From contig JAOXYB010017829.1 in assembly GCA_028565635.1 (NCBI GenBank), forward strand, positions 1 through 18,559: a DNA stretch of 18,559 nucleotides, in the 5' to 3' direction. Within the stretch, counting starts at the first letter, position 1. The number at the start of each line of letters is the position of its first letter. Both the position numbers and the translations under genes were made by a program. The stretch is from Phoronis ovalis. Its lineage: Eukaryota > Phoronida > Phoronidae. Below are positions 9,713 through 17,804 of this stretch, piece by piece. Under the pieces are notes generated by a model. That model was given only the letters and a program-made list of their open reading frames with translations. It made no database searches and was not told the origin of the DNA.

Positions 9713-10052
9713 CAAAAGGATGGGGAGAATGTATAAGCTTACATCGTGCTTACGATCACATGCGCATATCGTGCTTACGATCACATGCGCACACCAATCG
9801 ACTCGAGCAAAACTGGTGCTCTGATAATTTACCAAACTTCTTTAAAAAATATAAACATCCAGGAAATTCACCCGACTTGAACATGTATAAGGTTTCCTGA
9901 ACATTAACGTTTACAAAGACCCTGCTTCTACAACAGTGGAGCAGCTAATAAAAAGCGCTTACAACGAATTAACCCTGACGAAATTGATACATTCCATGGC
10001 AGACCGAATTAAAGCCGTAATCTCTCTTCGTGAAGAAAACACAAAACATTGA
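9713..10052 (+). mobile_element. Tc1/mariner-family transposase relic
   Basis: Three broken pieces read as the C-terminal half of a Tc1-like DDE transposase. PGNSPDLNMYK (about 9859-9891) matches the conserved PGNSPDLNPIE motif around the last catalytic acid; that acid itself is lost here. LIHSMADRIKAVISL followed by REENTKH (to TGA 10050-10052) matches the family's C-terminal end (LI-x-SMP-x-R-x-x-AVI). A possible upstream QKDG and AHQSTRAKLV (9713-9816) fits the QDNAxxH region. The pieces lie in different frames with internal stops, and a 25-bp tandem duplication interrupts the middle. The element is therefore dead. No clear terminal inverted repeats were found. It lies in the intron between kringle 2 and PAN 2. 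Confidence 0.78.
9743..9792. repeat. 25-bp direct tandem duplication
   Basis: Positions 9743-9767 and 9768-9792 are consecutive copies differing only in the last base (T versus C). Each copy holds the small inverted repeat ATCGT-GCTT-ACGAT and a CATGCGCA motif. It lies inside the Tc1 relic. Confidence 0.9.
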
Positions 10053-10269
10053 GGTTAAAAAGGTCAAAATTGATTTAATGATTGATAAACAATACAATGC
10101 TGGTCACCAGAGAGTAATTACCTTTTTTATTTATTATTTTCTGCAACAGCACAAAAATGTTCACGCTTTTCCGTATCATATTGTATGTAATTATTAAAAC
10201 AAAGGTTGAAATATATGTACGCCTCGATGAAAAAGTGAATAACACAGTTTACGTGTATTTTACTTGCAG

Positions 10270-10500
10270 CTTCTCAGTGTACTCTAATACAAAGAGATCA
10301 CTTTCAAAGTAAATCGACCGGTTATTTTCTTCCCAGTGCTGATCAAGAAAATGATTGCGAGAGTTTTTGCATGGAATCACCAGCTTGCTTAATGATTGAT
10401 TGGAATTATATCTCCCTCCAATGTTACTGGTTCCCGTACTTGGACGAAGTTGTTCCTGAAAACGGAGATTGGAGGAATTACTACAAAACATGTGATACTC
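10270..10500 (+). CDS. Exon: PAN/Apple-like domain 2
   Basis: A 77-codon exon paralogous to the first PAN exon. Shared marks are a first cysteine followed closely by RD, then DCESFCMESPACLMIDW (C-x3-C-x5-C, with CLMIDW identical to domain 1), QCYWF, and GDWRNYYKTC. Six cysteines are present. The acceptor is TACTTGCAG at 10261-10269. The phase-1 donor must be C|GTTAGT at 10501, which is usable but non-consensus at +3. The alternative GTAAAT at 10505 would give phase 2, unlike every other exon. Reading on past the junction meets TAG at once (10503-10505), so failure to splice here ends the protein as a kringle-PAN-kringle-PAN form. The frame has no good internal start codon. Confidence 0.85.
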
Positions 10501-11281
10501 GTTAGTAAATTCATACTATTGCCTTTTACGTATAATTTAATAGTTTTTTGAATTTAAAAAAGAATATTAACTTTGTAACCTTTCATGTTGAACATTTATG
10601 TATTGTCTACCAGGGAACATTTTGAGATATAAAATTTAGACTAAACTTAACAGTCAATAAAGACTACCAGATTTTCTTTAAACATAATTTCATTACACGG
10701 TATAAAATGTAATTTACATTTTCAAAATTTATAGAATATTTAGAAAGAATTATTTGTCAAACTATTTACTTTGCAACATAATAAGTGCAATTTTATATAC
10801 TAAATAAACTATATTACATTGTATATTGGAGATGTAGTTTATCTAATGACGAACATGGGAAACTGCAATTAGAAAGAGGCCTGTTGGAAAGATACCTCTT
10901 TACTACAACAATTATTATTGTATTTACATTTATTAAGTTAGTAAATTATTTTAAGTTAGAGTTGGCTTCTCTATAATAATTATTGTTGTTACAACCAATA
11001 CGTTACATTATTGTTGCATTACACCAAAGAAAGCCCTTAAAAATTGAGTGTTTTTTTGTTTTTGTAATAAAAAGTTCTTCAAAGTAAGACAATTTATAAG
11101 CAATTTGTATATTTCGACTGAAAAGGCGCCCGTTAAACAATTTATTTATGTAGCCTAATTTCAAAATTTGTAAAGCAAGAGTGGCTCCAAGTTTATTTTG
11201 TTCCGAGGTCAAGATGCACACAATTGTATTTAACATGCAATACACTTTGCATCACATGCCTGCATATACACTTTTTTCCAG
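10501..11281 (+). other. Intron between PAN 2 and the first CCP exon
   Basis: About 780 bases of AT-rich sequence, ending in the acceptor CTTTTTTCCAG. No repeat, relic exon or RNA gene is recognised. Confidence 0.6.
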
Positions 11282-11467
11282 CTAACGCAGTCTGTAGTAA
11301 GCCACCGACTGTTCCAGGTGCGAACAACAATTTGCTAGCATGCTCCTTTGACACAAAAGTCGGATCCTTTGTCAACTATGTCTGCCAAGCAGAATATACG
11401 GTTATTGGAGCTCCCAGCCTTATGTGTGAGACTGATAAACTGTGGGGAACCCCACCTGCATGTCAAG
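11282..11467 (+). CDS. Exon: sushi/CCP domain 1
   Basis: The 62-codon exon encodes a sushi (complement control protein) module, a ~60-residue binding domain with two disulfides (1-3, 2-4). Visible marks: NAVCSKPPTVPGA (Cys1 and the Pro-rich start), FVNYVC (Cys2), VIGAPSLMC (Cys3), then LWGTPPAC (the conserved Trp, Pro and Cys4). A fifth cysteine occurs in LLACSF, between Cys1 and Cys2, and no other CCP of this gene has it. The acceptor ends at 11281 and the donor is G|GTAAGA at 11468, both phase 1. It is the longest CCP of the array and the first after the kringle-PAN section. Confidence 0.9.
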
Positions 11468-11900
11468 GTAAGAGTAAACTGAATGTTTTTTTATCATAGA
11501 ATTAAAATTTGTTCCATAATCACTGATACAAGTAATTTTTAAATATGTCGTAAATTTTTTCAATACAGGAGAATGAAATTGCATTGAAAATCACAAATTA
11601 ATAGCTAAGAATTCAACTGTTAGTTTATACAACACATATTAAAGAGGTAATTTAAATAAGTGATGACCCTTTTGCGTGGTGTATAATTGCAATAAAAATT
11701 AAGATGATCATAAAAATATATGTATTCGCTCTTTGGGGTTTAATTGAAAGTAAAAAATTCATCTATAAAAAGAATTTGATAATTACAGCTATTTGTAAAT
11801 AATGATATACTTTGCCATGTACATGTAGTTAATATACTCCGCTGCACATGCACGCTGTTGAGTTAGCGTTACTGTTACTATGGAAACATCTATCTTTCAG
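11468..11900 (+). other. Intron between CCP 1 and CCP 2
   Basis: 433 bases of AT-rich intron. Nothing recognisable apart from the closing acceptor TATCTTTCAG. Confidence 0.6.
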
Positions 11901-12077
11901 CTGTTAACTGCCCTGAGCCGCCTGCCATATATCACGGAATTGTCATGTTCTACCTTCCAGTAGTGTTTCAATCACAAGCAACATATGTCTGCGACCCTGG
12001 ATATGTACTGCAGGGCAACATGATATCAAATTGTACTTCCTCGGGGACATGGACATTGGAACCAAGTTGTATCAGCT
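11901..12077 (+). CDS. Exon: sushi/CCP domain 2
   Basis: The 59-codon exon has no ATG near its start and is recognised by its domain. VNCPEPPAIYHG (Cys1 and prolines), ATYVCDPGYVLQG (Cys2 and the GY turn), SNCTSSGTW (Cys3 and the conserved Trp) and LEPSC (Cys4) form a complete module with only the four canonical cysteines. One sequon is present (NCT). The acceptor is TATCTTTCAG ending at 11900, and the donor is T|GTAAGT at 12078, both phase 1. This is one of the most typical CCPs in the gene. Confidence 0.92.
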
Positions 12078-12946
12078 GTAAGTGAGATGCATCAGGAATT
12101 ATTTAACTTTAAAAAATTACATGAATTTCTGTCATACGTCAATTACCCTGTCGTTTGTGTATTATTTTAAGTGATGGTGCCTACTAAAGTTGTACCTCTT
12201 CATATTCGAGCATAGTGTACCATCTGGTTTAGGAATACAAGTAATTAATATTCCCGCTCACTTCAGTGATAAGAAATGTTTATACAACAACTTTCCTTAC
12301 AACGATTTTTCCTTCTTAAATCAAGATAATTATATCTCAAGTCTAGGCTTGGTTTTTGGCCTTCGTCAAGGCGCAAACCAGATTTACTTTGTTTTTTTTT
12401 TCACCTTTGACTGCGCATGCGCAGTTCTGGATATCCGACAGCCAACGTGGCTCCTCGGCGTTAAGAAACGCATTTAGCAGTATCCATTCTGATTTTTATT
12501 TCAATGTCGATTCCAAAAGGACGCAAAAGATGATACAAAAATCGACATATTGTGAGACAAGTAATTCTACTGAAATGCCTGAAATGACTTTTCTAAATGT
12601 CCCACAGTATTACATGCAGTTAACTGGCAAGGTACAATTCCCATTCACACAGCAACATCGATTGCTATACTGTTACATACATGCAGCAAGCGAATCAATG
12701 TTTTGAAACTCACATATATCTGTCATTTTGTGCGACATTTCATTCAATTTTTAATAAGCAAGTCATCACTACTGACAATGTCACCAAAACAGAATATTTC
12801 TGTACCCAGTTGCGTCCAACTAGGTCCGGAACTAGGAATTTTACATGATTGACTGCAACGTTTTTATTTGTCAGGTTGATAATTATAAACACTACAGGAA
12901 TAGAGTACTTGGACATTGCTTTGATACCTTCGTCCTTCTATTTTAG
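12078..12946 (+). other. Intron between CCP 2 and the disabled CCP exon
   Basis: Two overlapping open frames around 12190-12706 show no domain, no conserved cysteine pattern and no paired splice sites, so I do not call them genes. The stretch contains a perfect palindrome at 12411-12424, listed separately, within a locally GC-richer patch (about 12405-12475). Confidence 0.5.
12411..12424. promoter_or_regulatory. Perfect 14-bp palindrome with an NRF-1-type core
   Basis: CTGCGCATGCGCAG is self-complementary over all 14 bases, and its core TGCGCATGCGCA is the exact consensus of the NRF-1 transcription factor. In AT-rich intron DNA a 14-bp CG-bearing palindrome is unexpected. Whether it acts as an intronic enhancer or promoter, or is part of a repeat, is unknown. 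Confidence 0.45.
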
Positions 12947-13108
12947 ATATTGACTGTTTATATCCATTAAGTATACTTCATGGTGATGTTACATTAATCA
13001 ACTAAGAGCTTGCCCACTATAGTTGTCATACTGGTTATGAACTACAGGGGTACGATTTATCGCATTGTACTACCTCAGGTACATGGACATCACCACCTTA
13101 TTGTACAG
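12947..13108 (+). pseudogene. Disabled CCP exon with in-frame stop
   Basis: A near-complete sushi module closely related to the next two exons: IDCLYPLSILHGDVTL, then HYSCHTGYELQG, SHCTTSGTW and SPPYC. All four cysteines and the Trp survive and the frame holds from acceptor (TTCTATTTTAG ending 12946) to donor (GTGTAA at 13109). It has a TAA at 13003-13005 and is 9 bases shorter than its neighbours at that spot. The donor lacks G at +5. The exon is phase 1-1, so skipping it leaves the gene in frame, whereas including it would truncate the protein and expose the mRNA to nonsense-mediated decay. It is either a recently killed exon or a regulated poison exon. A sequencing error is unlikely to explain both the stop and the deletion. 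Confidence 0.82.
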
Positions 13109-13226
13109 GTGTAAAATAAACGGGAAAGAGTCTTAGAAAAATTCAAGTTGTTGACAAGAATTATTCTTTCTGATAAAGAGTATTTTCAATTAAACATTAA
13201 AAGTATTTTATGTAGCCTATATCCAC

Positions 13227-13289
13227 AGTGCATCAGCAAACTTCAACAATCAGAAGATCACTTATGAATATATGAATTGTTGATGCACT
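13227..13289. repeat. Imperfect inverted repeat in intron
   Basis: AGTGCATCAGCAA at 13227-13239 pairs with TTGTTGATGCACT at 13277-13289 (12 of 13 bases, loop 37 nt). It lies between the disabled CCP exon and CCP 3. It could form an intronic hairpin; a function is not known. Confidence 0.6.
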
Positions 13290-13329
13290 ATAAAAAACAC
13301 TTTTATAACAATGTTTTTTACCTTTACAG

Positions 13330-13500
13330 CTGTTGACTGCTTTCTACCTGATGGCATTGAAAATGGAGATGTAACATTTAACAACACAGTGTATGATTCT
13401 CATGCACAATATAGTTGTCACATAGGATATAAACTACTAGGCAACGTGACATCACATTGTACCGCTTTGGGAACATGGACAGTACCGCCTATCTGCACAG
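13330..13500 (+). CDS. Exon: sushi/CCP domain 3
   Basis: The 57-codon exon carries VDCFLPDGIENGDVTF, AQYSCHIGYKLLG, SHCTALGTW and VPPIC, a complete four-cysteine CCP. Sequons NNT and NVT are present. The acceptor is TTTACAG ending at 13329, and the donor is G|GTAAAT at 13501, both phase 1. It is nearly identical to the next exon and related to the disabled copy upstream, so these three form a local duplication cluster. The ATG at 13311 lies in intron and is not a start. Confidence 0.92.
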
Positions 13501-13635
13501 GTAAATACTAGTTCTGTAGATCTATAGAAGTTAATACTAGCAACATCAAACTATTGTAATTTATTGTTTTGTACGTGTGTATTGTTGTAGACGTTCATAT
13601 AGATAGTTATTATATCCAAAAAAAAATTGTTACAG

Positions 13636-13806
13636 TTGTTGACTGCTTTTCTCCTGGAGCTATTGATCATGGAAATGTATCGTTCAACTCCACAATATAC
13701 AATTCTCATGCACAATATAGTTGTCACATAGGATATGAACTACTGGGGAACGTGACATCAAGTTGTACCGATTTGGGGACATGGACAGTGTCGCCTAACT
13801 GTACAG
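13636..13806 (+). CDS. Exon: sushi/CCP domain 4 (recent duplicate of domain 3)
   Basis: Same length (171 bases) and same layout as the preceding exon: VDCFSPGAIDHGNVSF, AQYSCHIGYELLG, SSCTDLGTW, VSPNC. The central HAQYSCHIGY segment is identical at protein level and nearly so in DNA, and the first ~60 bases of the downstream intron are also alike, apart from a ~10-base gap. Sequons NVS, NST, NVT and NCT are visible. The acceptor is TTGTTACAG ending at 13635, and the donor is G|GTAAAT at 13807, both phase 1. The 306-base offset between the two exons is the duplication unit. Confidence 0.92.
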
Positions 13807-14025
13807 GTAAATACTGGTCTTATAGAAGTTGATACTAGCAACATCATACTATTGTAAGAAATGTTGTTTCATGCATGTAGATGACAAGATGTGTTGTCTA
13901 TGTAGATAATTATTATACGTGCAGTGGATGGCGTTCTTGTGTATTTGAAAATAAAGATTTAATTTATGGCTGCTTGAGGTTAAGATATTGTACTAATCAG
14001 GTATGTTTCAAATTTAATTTATTAG

Positions 14026-14189
14026 GCATAAACTACAGTTTTCCGAAAAACGTAAGTAAAGCGTCTGTCGTATATAGTAACACGACATTTGATTCAAATA
14101 ATTTTTGGGAAGAAAGCTACAATTTGATGGAAATTCAACTTCAATTTGATTCTCCGACGGGAACTGGACAATTTTACACTCTTGTAGTT
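14026..14189 (+). pseudogene. Decayed CCP exon (lost cysteines, frameshift, stop)
   Basis: This stretch aligns along its whole length with the CCP exon at 17805-17975. It opens with FPKNVSKASVV, matching IPKNVTYASVI there, after an acceptor (ATTAG ending 14025), and closes with DGNWTILHSCS and T|GTAAGC, matching DGNWTAIPSCI. Cys1 (TGT) has become TAC at 14034-14036, Cys2 has become TGG at 14106-14108, and Cys3 (TGC) has become TGA at 14147-14149. One base is missing between the two halves (near 14130-14135) and two codons are gone upstream. Only Cys4 remains. This is a fossil of an extra CCP, clearly older than the disabled exon at 12947. A plain open frame across it is misleading because it ignores the shift. 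Confidence 0.85.
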
Positions 14190-14813
14190 GTAAGCTCATA
14201 GTAGCTGATACTACTGATGTATAATCTTCTGTACATATAACACCTTCAGTGCATTAATAAACTGTGTACATACTCAGGTATAAAGTGTATGTAGATGCTC
14301 GAGATTGGCCTGCAAAAAAATAGTGGTCCAGGGGCACGAAAAAGCACCTTTATATAAGGCCACCCTACAAATGGCACGCTATCCAGACAAAGAGAATTAT
14401 TTTTCTGCTATTAGAACCCACTGGACATCCCAATCTCCTCAGGGAAACATCCAAAGCATGACCCATGAGCAAGACCAAAGTTTTAAAAAAACTAAAACTT
14501 TTTGCTCAAAACAGCTGATTGCCATACTCTAAGTGAGCAAAGCGTAATGCACGATTAGTCCTCAAAAAGTTACATTTTCACGGGCTTTTGGTGACGAGCA
14601 TGCTATGCAAAGCTACTTTATATCTGTTGTCACCAAGGAAAACGGTGTATCATACATGTTTATATACATATTTACACGGCATTAAATAAACCCCATAAAG
14701 CATTTTCAATCACAGTTGCTGATTCTTATTTTACAAATAACCAAATGATATGTATTACCGAACAATATGAATAGATTGTAATACTAAGACTTGTATGTTC
14801 ATATTCTTCACAG
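14190..14813 (+). other. Intron between the decayed CCP exon and CCP 5
   Basis: A 75-codon open frame at 14305-14532 has no recognised domain and lacks suitable splice sites. The composition around 14300-14480 is less AT-rich than the surroundings, which may mark an unrecognised repeat. Confidence 0.5.
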
Positions 14814-14981
14814 TAAACAGTTGTGGACCCATACCAACAGTGCTAAATGCAAATTCGTCGGGAAACGACAGGCATTATGGGGCTCGAGCAACCTACACCT
14901 GTAACATAGGTTACAGAATGATTGGCAGTAGCGAGATAATTTGCGACCTTGGGTTATGGTCTAAGCAACCAACCTGTCAGG
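14814..14981 (+). CDS. Exon: sushi/CCP domain 5
   Basis: The 56-codon exon reads NSCGPIPTVLNANSSG, ATYTCNIGYRMIG, IICDLGLW and KQPTC, a four-cysteine CCP with the conserved Trp. It has one sequon (NSS). The acceptor is ATTCTTCACAG ending at 14813, and the donor is G|GTAGGC at 14982 (weaker than most), both phase 1. The intron to the next exon is only 94 bases, the shortest in the gene. Confidence 0.92.
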
Positions 14982-15075
14982 GTAGGCTAAGTATTTAAAC
15001 CTTTAAATATATTTTTCATATAAAATTCAATTACATTATGGATTTTTCTATAATTTTAAGTTATGCATTTTTTAG

Positions 15076-15252
15076 TTGTAAGCTGCCGTGCACCACCAAC
15101 TGTTGAAAGCGCCACTGTAAGTCAAAACATTAACATGACGACATATGGCTCAACTTTCATATTCACTTGTAATGAAGGTCACAATGTGATAGGGATTGAC
15201 ACGATTGTATGTACTGCTGAGGGAAACTGGTCTACACCACCGAACTGTTCCC
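15076..15252 (+). CDS. Exon: sushi/CCP domain 6
   Basis: The 59-codon exon reads VSCRAPPTVESATV, FIFTCNEGHNVIG, IVCTAEGNW and TPPNC: four cysteines, the conserved Trp, and sequons NMT, NWS and NCS. The usual GY after Cys2 is GH here. The acceptor is CATTTTTTAG ending at 15075, and the donor is C|GTAAGT at 15253, both phase 1. The ATG at 15063 lies in the intron. Confidence 0.92.
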
Positions 15253-16577
15253 GTAAGTATCAACTTTTAAAAGAGACTCAAACTTGATTATTCGTCATGT
15301 ATCTCTAGGTCTCATTACTGTAAAGTTAGAAATATTGCTAATAAGGGACTGGTCAGAAATTACCACAAAGGTGGTTGCGTTTTTTCACAAAAGTCAAAAA
15401 TTGTCTTAACACCAAATTACCCTTCAGTTTCTAGGGCCCGGCGAGAGTTTATAAAAGTTTTAGTACCCAACTCATATCATATATAACCAGCTTCATTACA
15501 CATGTGTACAAGATATGTTATATCTTAGTACATTCTAGATAATAATATTACTAAGGGGACTAGTTATATAATTAGAATTTGTTTTTGTGCAGGGTCGGGA
15601 AATATGAGAGGTGACATTTTTATTTTGTGTGCCAATGGGGCACTTTTATTTTAGCGTTCGCCACATATTGAATTCTCTTGAACAGTTATTATTCTAAAGA
15701 GTTATAACAGAACAAATTATACTTCAAATATTAATTATTATCAAGTACAATGTTTGTATCATATCATAATATGAATATTCTCATCTAGATACAAGAATAT
15801 AAGGTAAAAGACCTAGTCGTCGTTAAGTTAATGATTTGAGAGCTAGAGGCCTGTCTTTTTATGTTTTGAAGTTTTTAAAAGTAGTTTAAACATTTTCTCT
15901 TTCAAACCATGGGCCAGTTGTCGGTAACAATGTAAAGTTACAATTTCGTAAATCATGACTTTAAGAATATAAATACTATGACAGTTCAGGTGAAAATGAT
16001 AATAGTGATGAAGACGTGACGTAGTTGTAGCTAAAGTAGCTAATGATTCGGAGACTGAAGACTGTGAAAACACGTTCTGGACGTTGGTGCAAAGCAAACA
16101 ATTTTAATAAGGCGAAAGACAAAAACCGATAAATTTGATTTATCAAAAAAATTGCAATCTGTTTATAAAAGAAGTTTGAAGGTATAAAAAGTGGAACAAA
16201 ATATCTTGGCAAAAAAGAGTCCCAGAATGCACCAGATTGCAGGAAGTCACATAAAATATTCAGATATTGTCAAGGGGCATGCCTCGAACCCCGAATTGTG
16301 CTACGCGCCCTGCGGGCGCTCGCATTAATAATAAATTAATAAATATACAAATTTCCGGAAGGGAGGTCATAATATTTATAACGTGCATAGTCTAAGGGGA
16401 GTTGCGACTTTCTGTTTTAATCCTGGAAGGGGAGATTTTTTTTTGTGTTCCACGTTTTTGAAATGCATCCCTCCTGTGGCAATTTCGGATCCCATGTTGT
16501 AGAATAAAGTAATTTATAAACAGCTTTTTATCTACAGTCTTTAGATGTCGTTTTATGTTTAGTTTTACTTATTTCAG
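15253..16577 (+). repeat. 1.3-kb intron, probably built of dispersed repeats
   Basis: The longest intron between CCP exons. It includes patches unlike the surrounding AT-rich DNA: around 15340-15460 (GGGCCCGG), 15590-15660 (AATGGGGCACTTTT), 16205-16325 (AATGCACCAGATTGCAG and a GC-rich hairpin GCGCCC-TGC-GGGCGC near 16307-16321), and 16355-16500. In style these resemble high-copy invertebrate repeats, but I cannot name a family. A fragment with KTRSGRWCKANNF, preceded by an acidic stretch (DSSGENDNSDED) and several stops at about 15978-16120, may be a transposon protein remnant. Two minus-strand open frames at 15843-16212 overlap this and look like shadows. Confidence 0.45.
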
Positions 16578-16751
16578 CTGTTGATTGTGGTACTTTTCCT
16601 ACCGTACCAAATGCAGTAATCAACTCATCAAATGGTACACTTTATCAATCCAGGGTATATTACACCTGTCAACAGGGCTACAACATCAGTGGAAACACTG
16701 AAATTATTTGTCTGGCAAACGCCACTTGGAGTGAGTCCCCGAAATGTAAAA
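16578..16751 (+). CDS. Exon: sushi/CCP domain 7
   Basis: The 58-codon exon is recognised by domain alone. It reads VDCGTFPTVPNAVI, VYYTCQQGYNISG, IICLANATW and SPKC: four canonical cysteines and the conserved Trp. Four sequons are visible (NSS, NGT, NIS, NAT), so it should be heavily glycosylated. The acceptor is TTACTTATTTCAG ending at 16577, and the donor is A|GTAAGA at 16752, both phase 1. Confidence 0.92.
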
Positions 16752-17407
16752 GTAAGATATTAATTTTCCCTTTCCCTGCGCTGTGCACTTGACACAATAT
16801 GTCTGCACGCCCGTATAACATGAGACTGTTGTCATAAGATTCTCTGTTCACATCCCTTTTTATACTAGATTAGATAGGTGAAATAAACAAAGACTAAAGA
16901 GTAGTCAACTCTCTTTCTTTTTTATGCATTAGATATATCAAAACTATAAATATGCACATAAATTTATAAAAAAGTCATATTTTTAAACATGAAATATTAA
17001 TTATATACAGTTTAATCAATAACATATTTATTAAGAAACCGGAACTGAACATGGATCTGAAATTGTCTTTTGTGACCTAAAACCTACAACATGTAACCCT
17101 CCAAGGTCTTCTGTACAATCAGAAATTGGGTACGGATTACTCAATTATCGCTACTTTTAGCGTCAGTCTGATTTTCCTCACCCTAGAATCAAGGTCGTTA
17201 TTAAATTCCTCTTCCTCCACTCCTCCAACCTTATGTTCGGTTCCTAGATATTTAGTTAACGCAGCTTTTTTTTTGTATATTCTTATAAATCGACTGCTTG
17301 AAACCAGGCTTAAAGGACTGCAATGAACAGACACGATCTGCATGTATGGAAACCAAGAAAAATGTCAAGGTTAACATTAGTTATTTGAAATTGTGTTCTT
17401 GTTATAG
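16752..17407 (+). other. Intron between CCP 7 and CCP 8
   Basis: 656 bases of mostly AT-rich intron. Open frames on both strands at 17126-17343 overlap each other and carry no domain signature. Nothing else is recognised. Confidence 0.55.
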
Positions 17408-17578
17408 TTATTAACTGTGGTATCCCTCCACACATCTCCAATGGCAACATTACTTACAACGATACAACATATTCTGCTGCAGCCCACTATTCGTGTCATG
17501 AGAGGTTTTACATATCAGGAGTTAACTACTCCAGCTGTCAACTTAATAAACAATGGACGACACCTCCAACATGTACAG
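17408..17578 (+). CDS. Exon: sushi/CCP domain 8
   Basis: The 57-codon exon reads INCGIPPHISNGNITY, AHYSCHERFYISG, SSCQLNKQW and TPPTC, with four cysteines and the conserved Trp. The usual Gly-Tyr after Cys2 is replaced by RFY. Sequons NIT, NDT and NYS are present. The acceptor is CTTGTTATAG ending at 17407, and the donor is G|GTATTA at 17579, weak at +5, both phase 1. A long open frame starting at 17417 runs through this exon in a different frame and is not the coding frame here. Confidence 0.9.
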
Positions 17579-17804
17579 GTATTATATCTAGACAGTGGAG
17601 AACAGGTATTTATTTTAGAATACAAGAGATTGAAGAATATACCTAGAGGAAGCCAATTTACGTATCGAAGTAATCATGCGTACGGTACATCTTTAGAAAG
17701 GCGTCTGGCAAAGTTTACTTGCAATATAAATAGTTCAATCATTGGCTATAATACTACAAATGTACTCTATAAATGTTTATTTTATTTAAATGCTTTATTT
17801 TTAG

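Noticed and set aside
10249-10491. Minus-strand open frame over PAN 2
   Set aside because: It is the antisense shadow of a well-supported exon.
10505-10510. GTAAAT as the donor of the second PAN exon
   Set aside because: It would give a phase-2 junction and break the frame to the next CCP; GTTAGT four bases upstream gives the required phase 1.
12190-12706. Two overlapping open frames as a nested gene
   Set aside because: Composition is intron-like, there is no domain, signal or splice support, and the two frames compete for the same DNA.
13925-14000. Cysteine-bearing piece between GTGCAG and CAG|GTATGT as an exon
   Set aside because: It is 76 bases long, not a multiple of three, fits no domain, and would break the uniform phase-1 pattern.
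14305-14532. 75-codon open frame as a coding exon
   Set aside because: No recognisable domain or cysteine pattern and no fitting phase-1 splice sites. Possibly repeat DNA.
17590-17790. Possible CCP fragment in the intron between CCP 8 and 9 (AKFTCNINSSIIGYN)
   Set aside because: FTC and GYN recall a sushi centre, but there is no Cys1, no Trp-Pro-Cys end and no paired splice sites. It is too weak to call.
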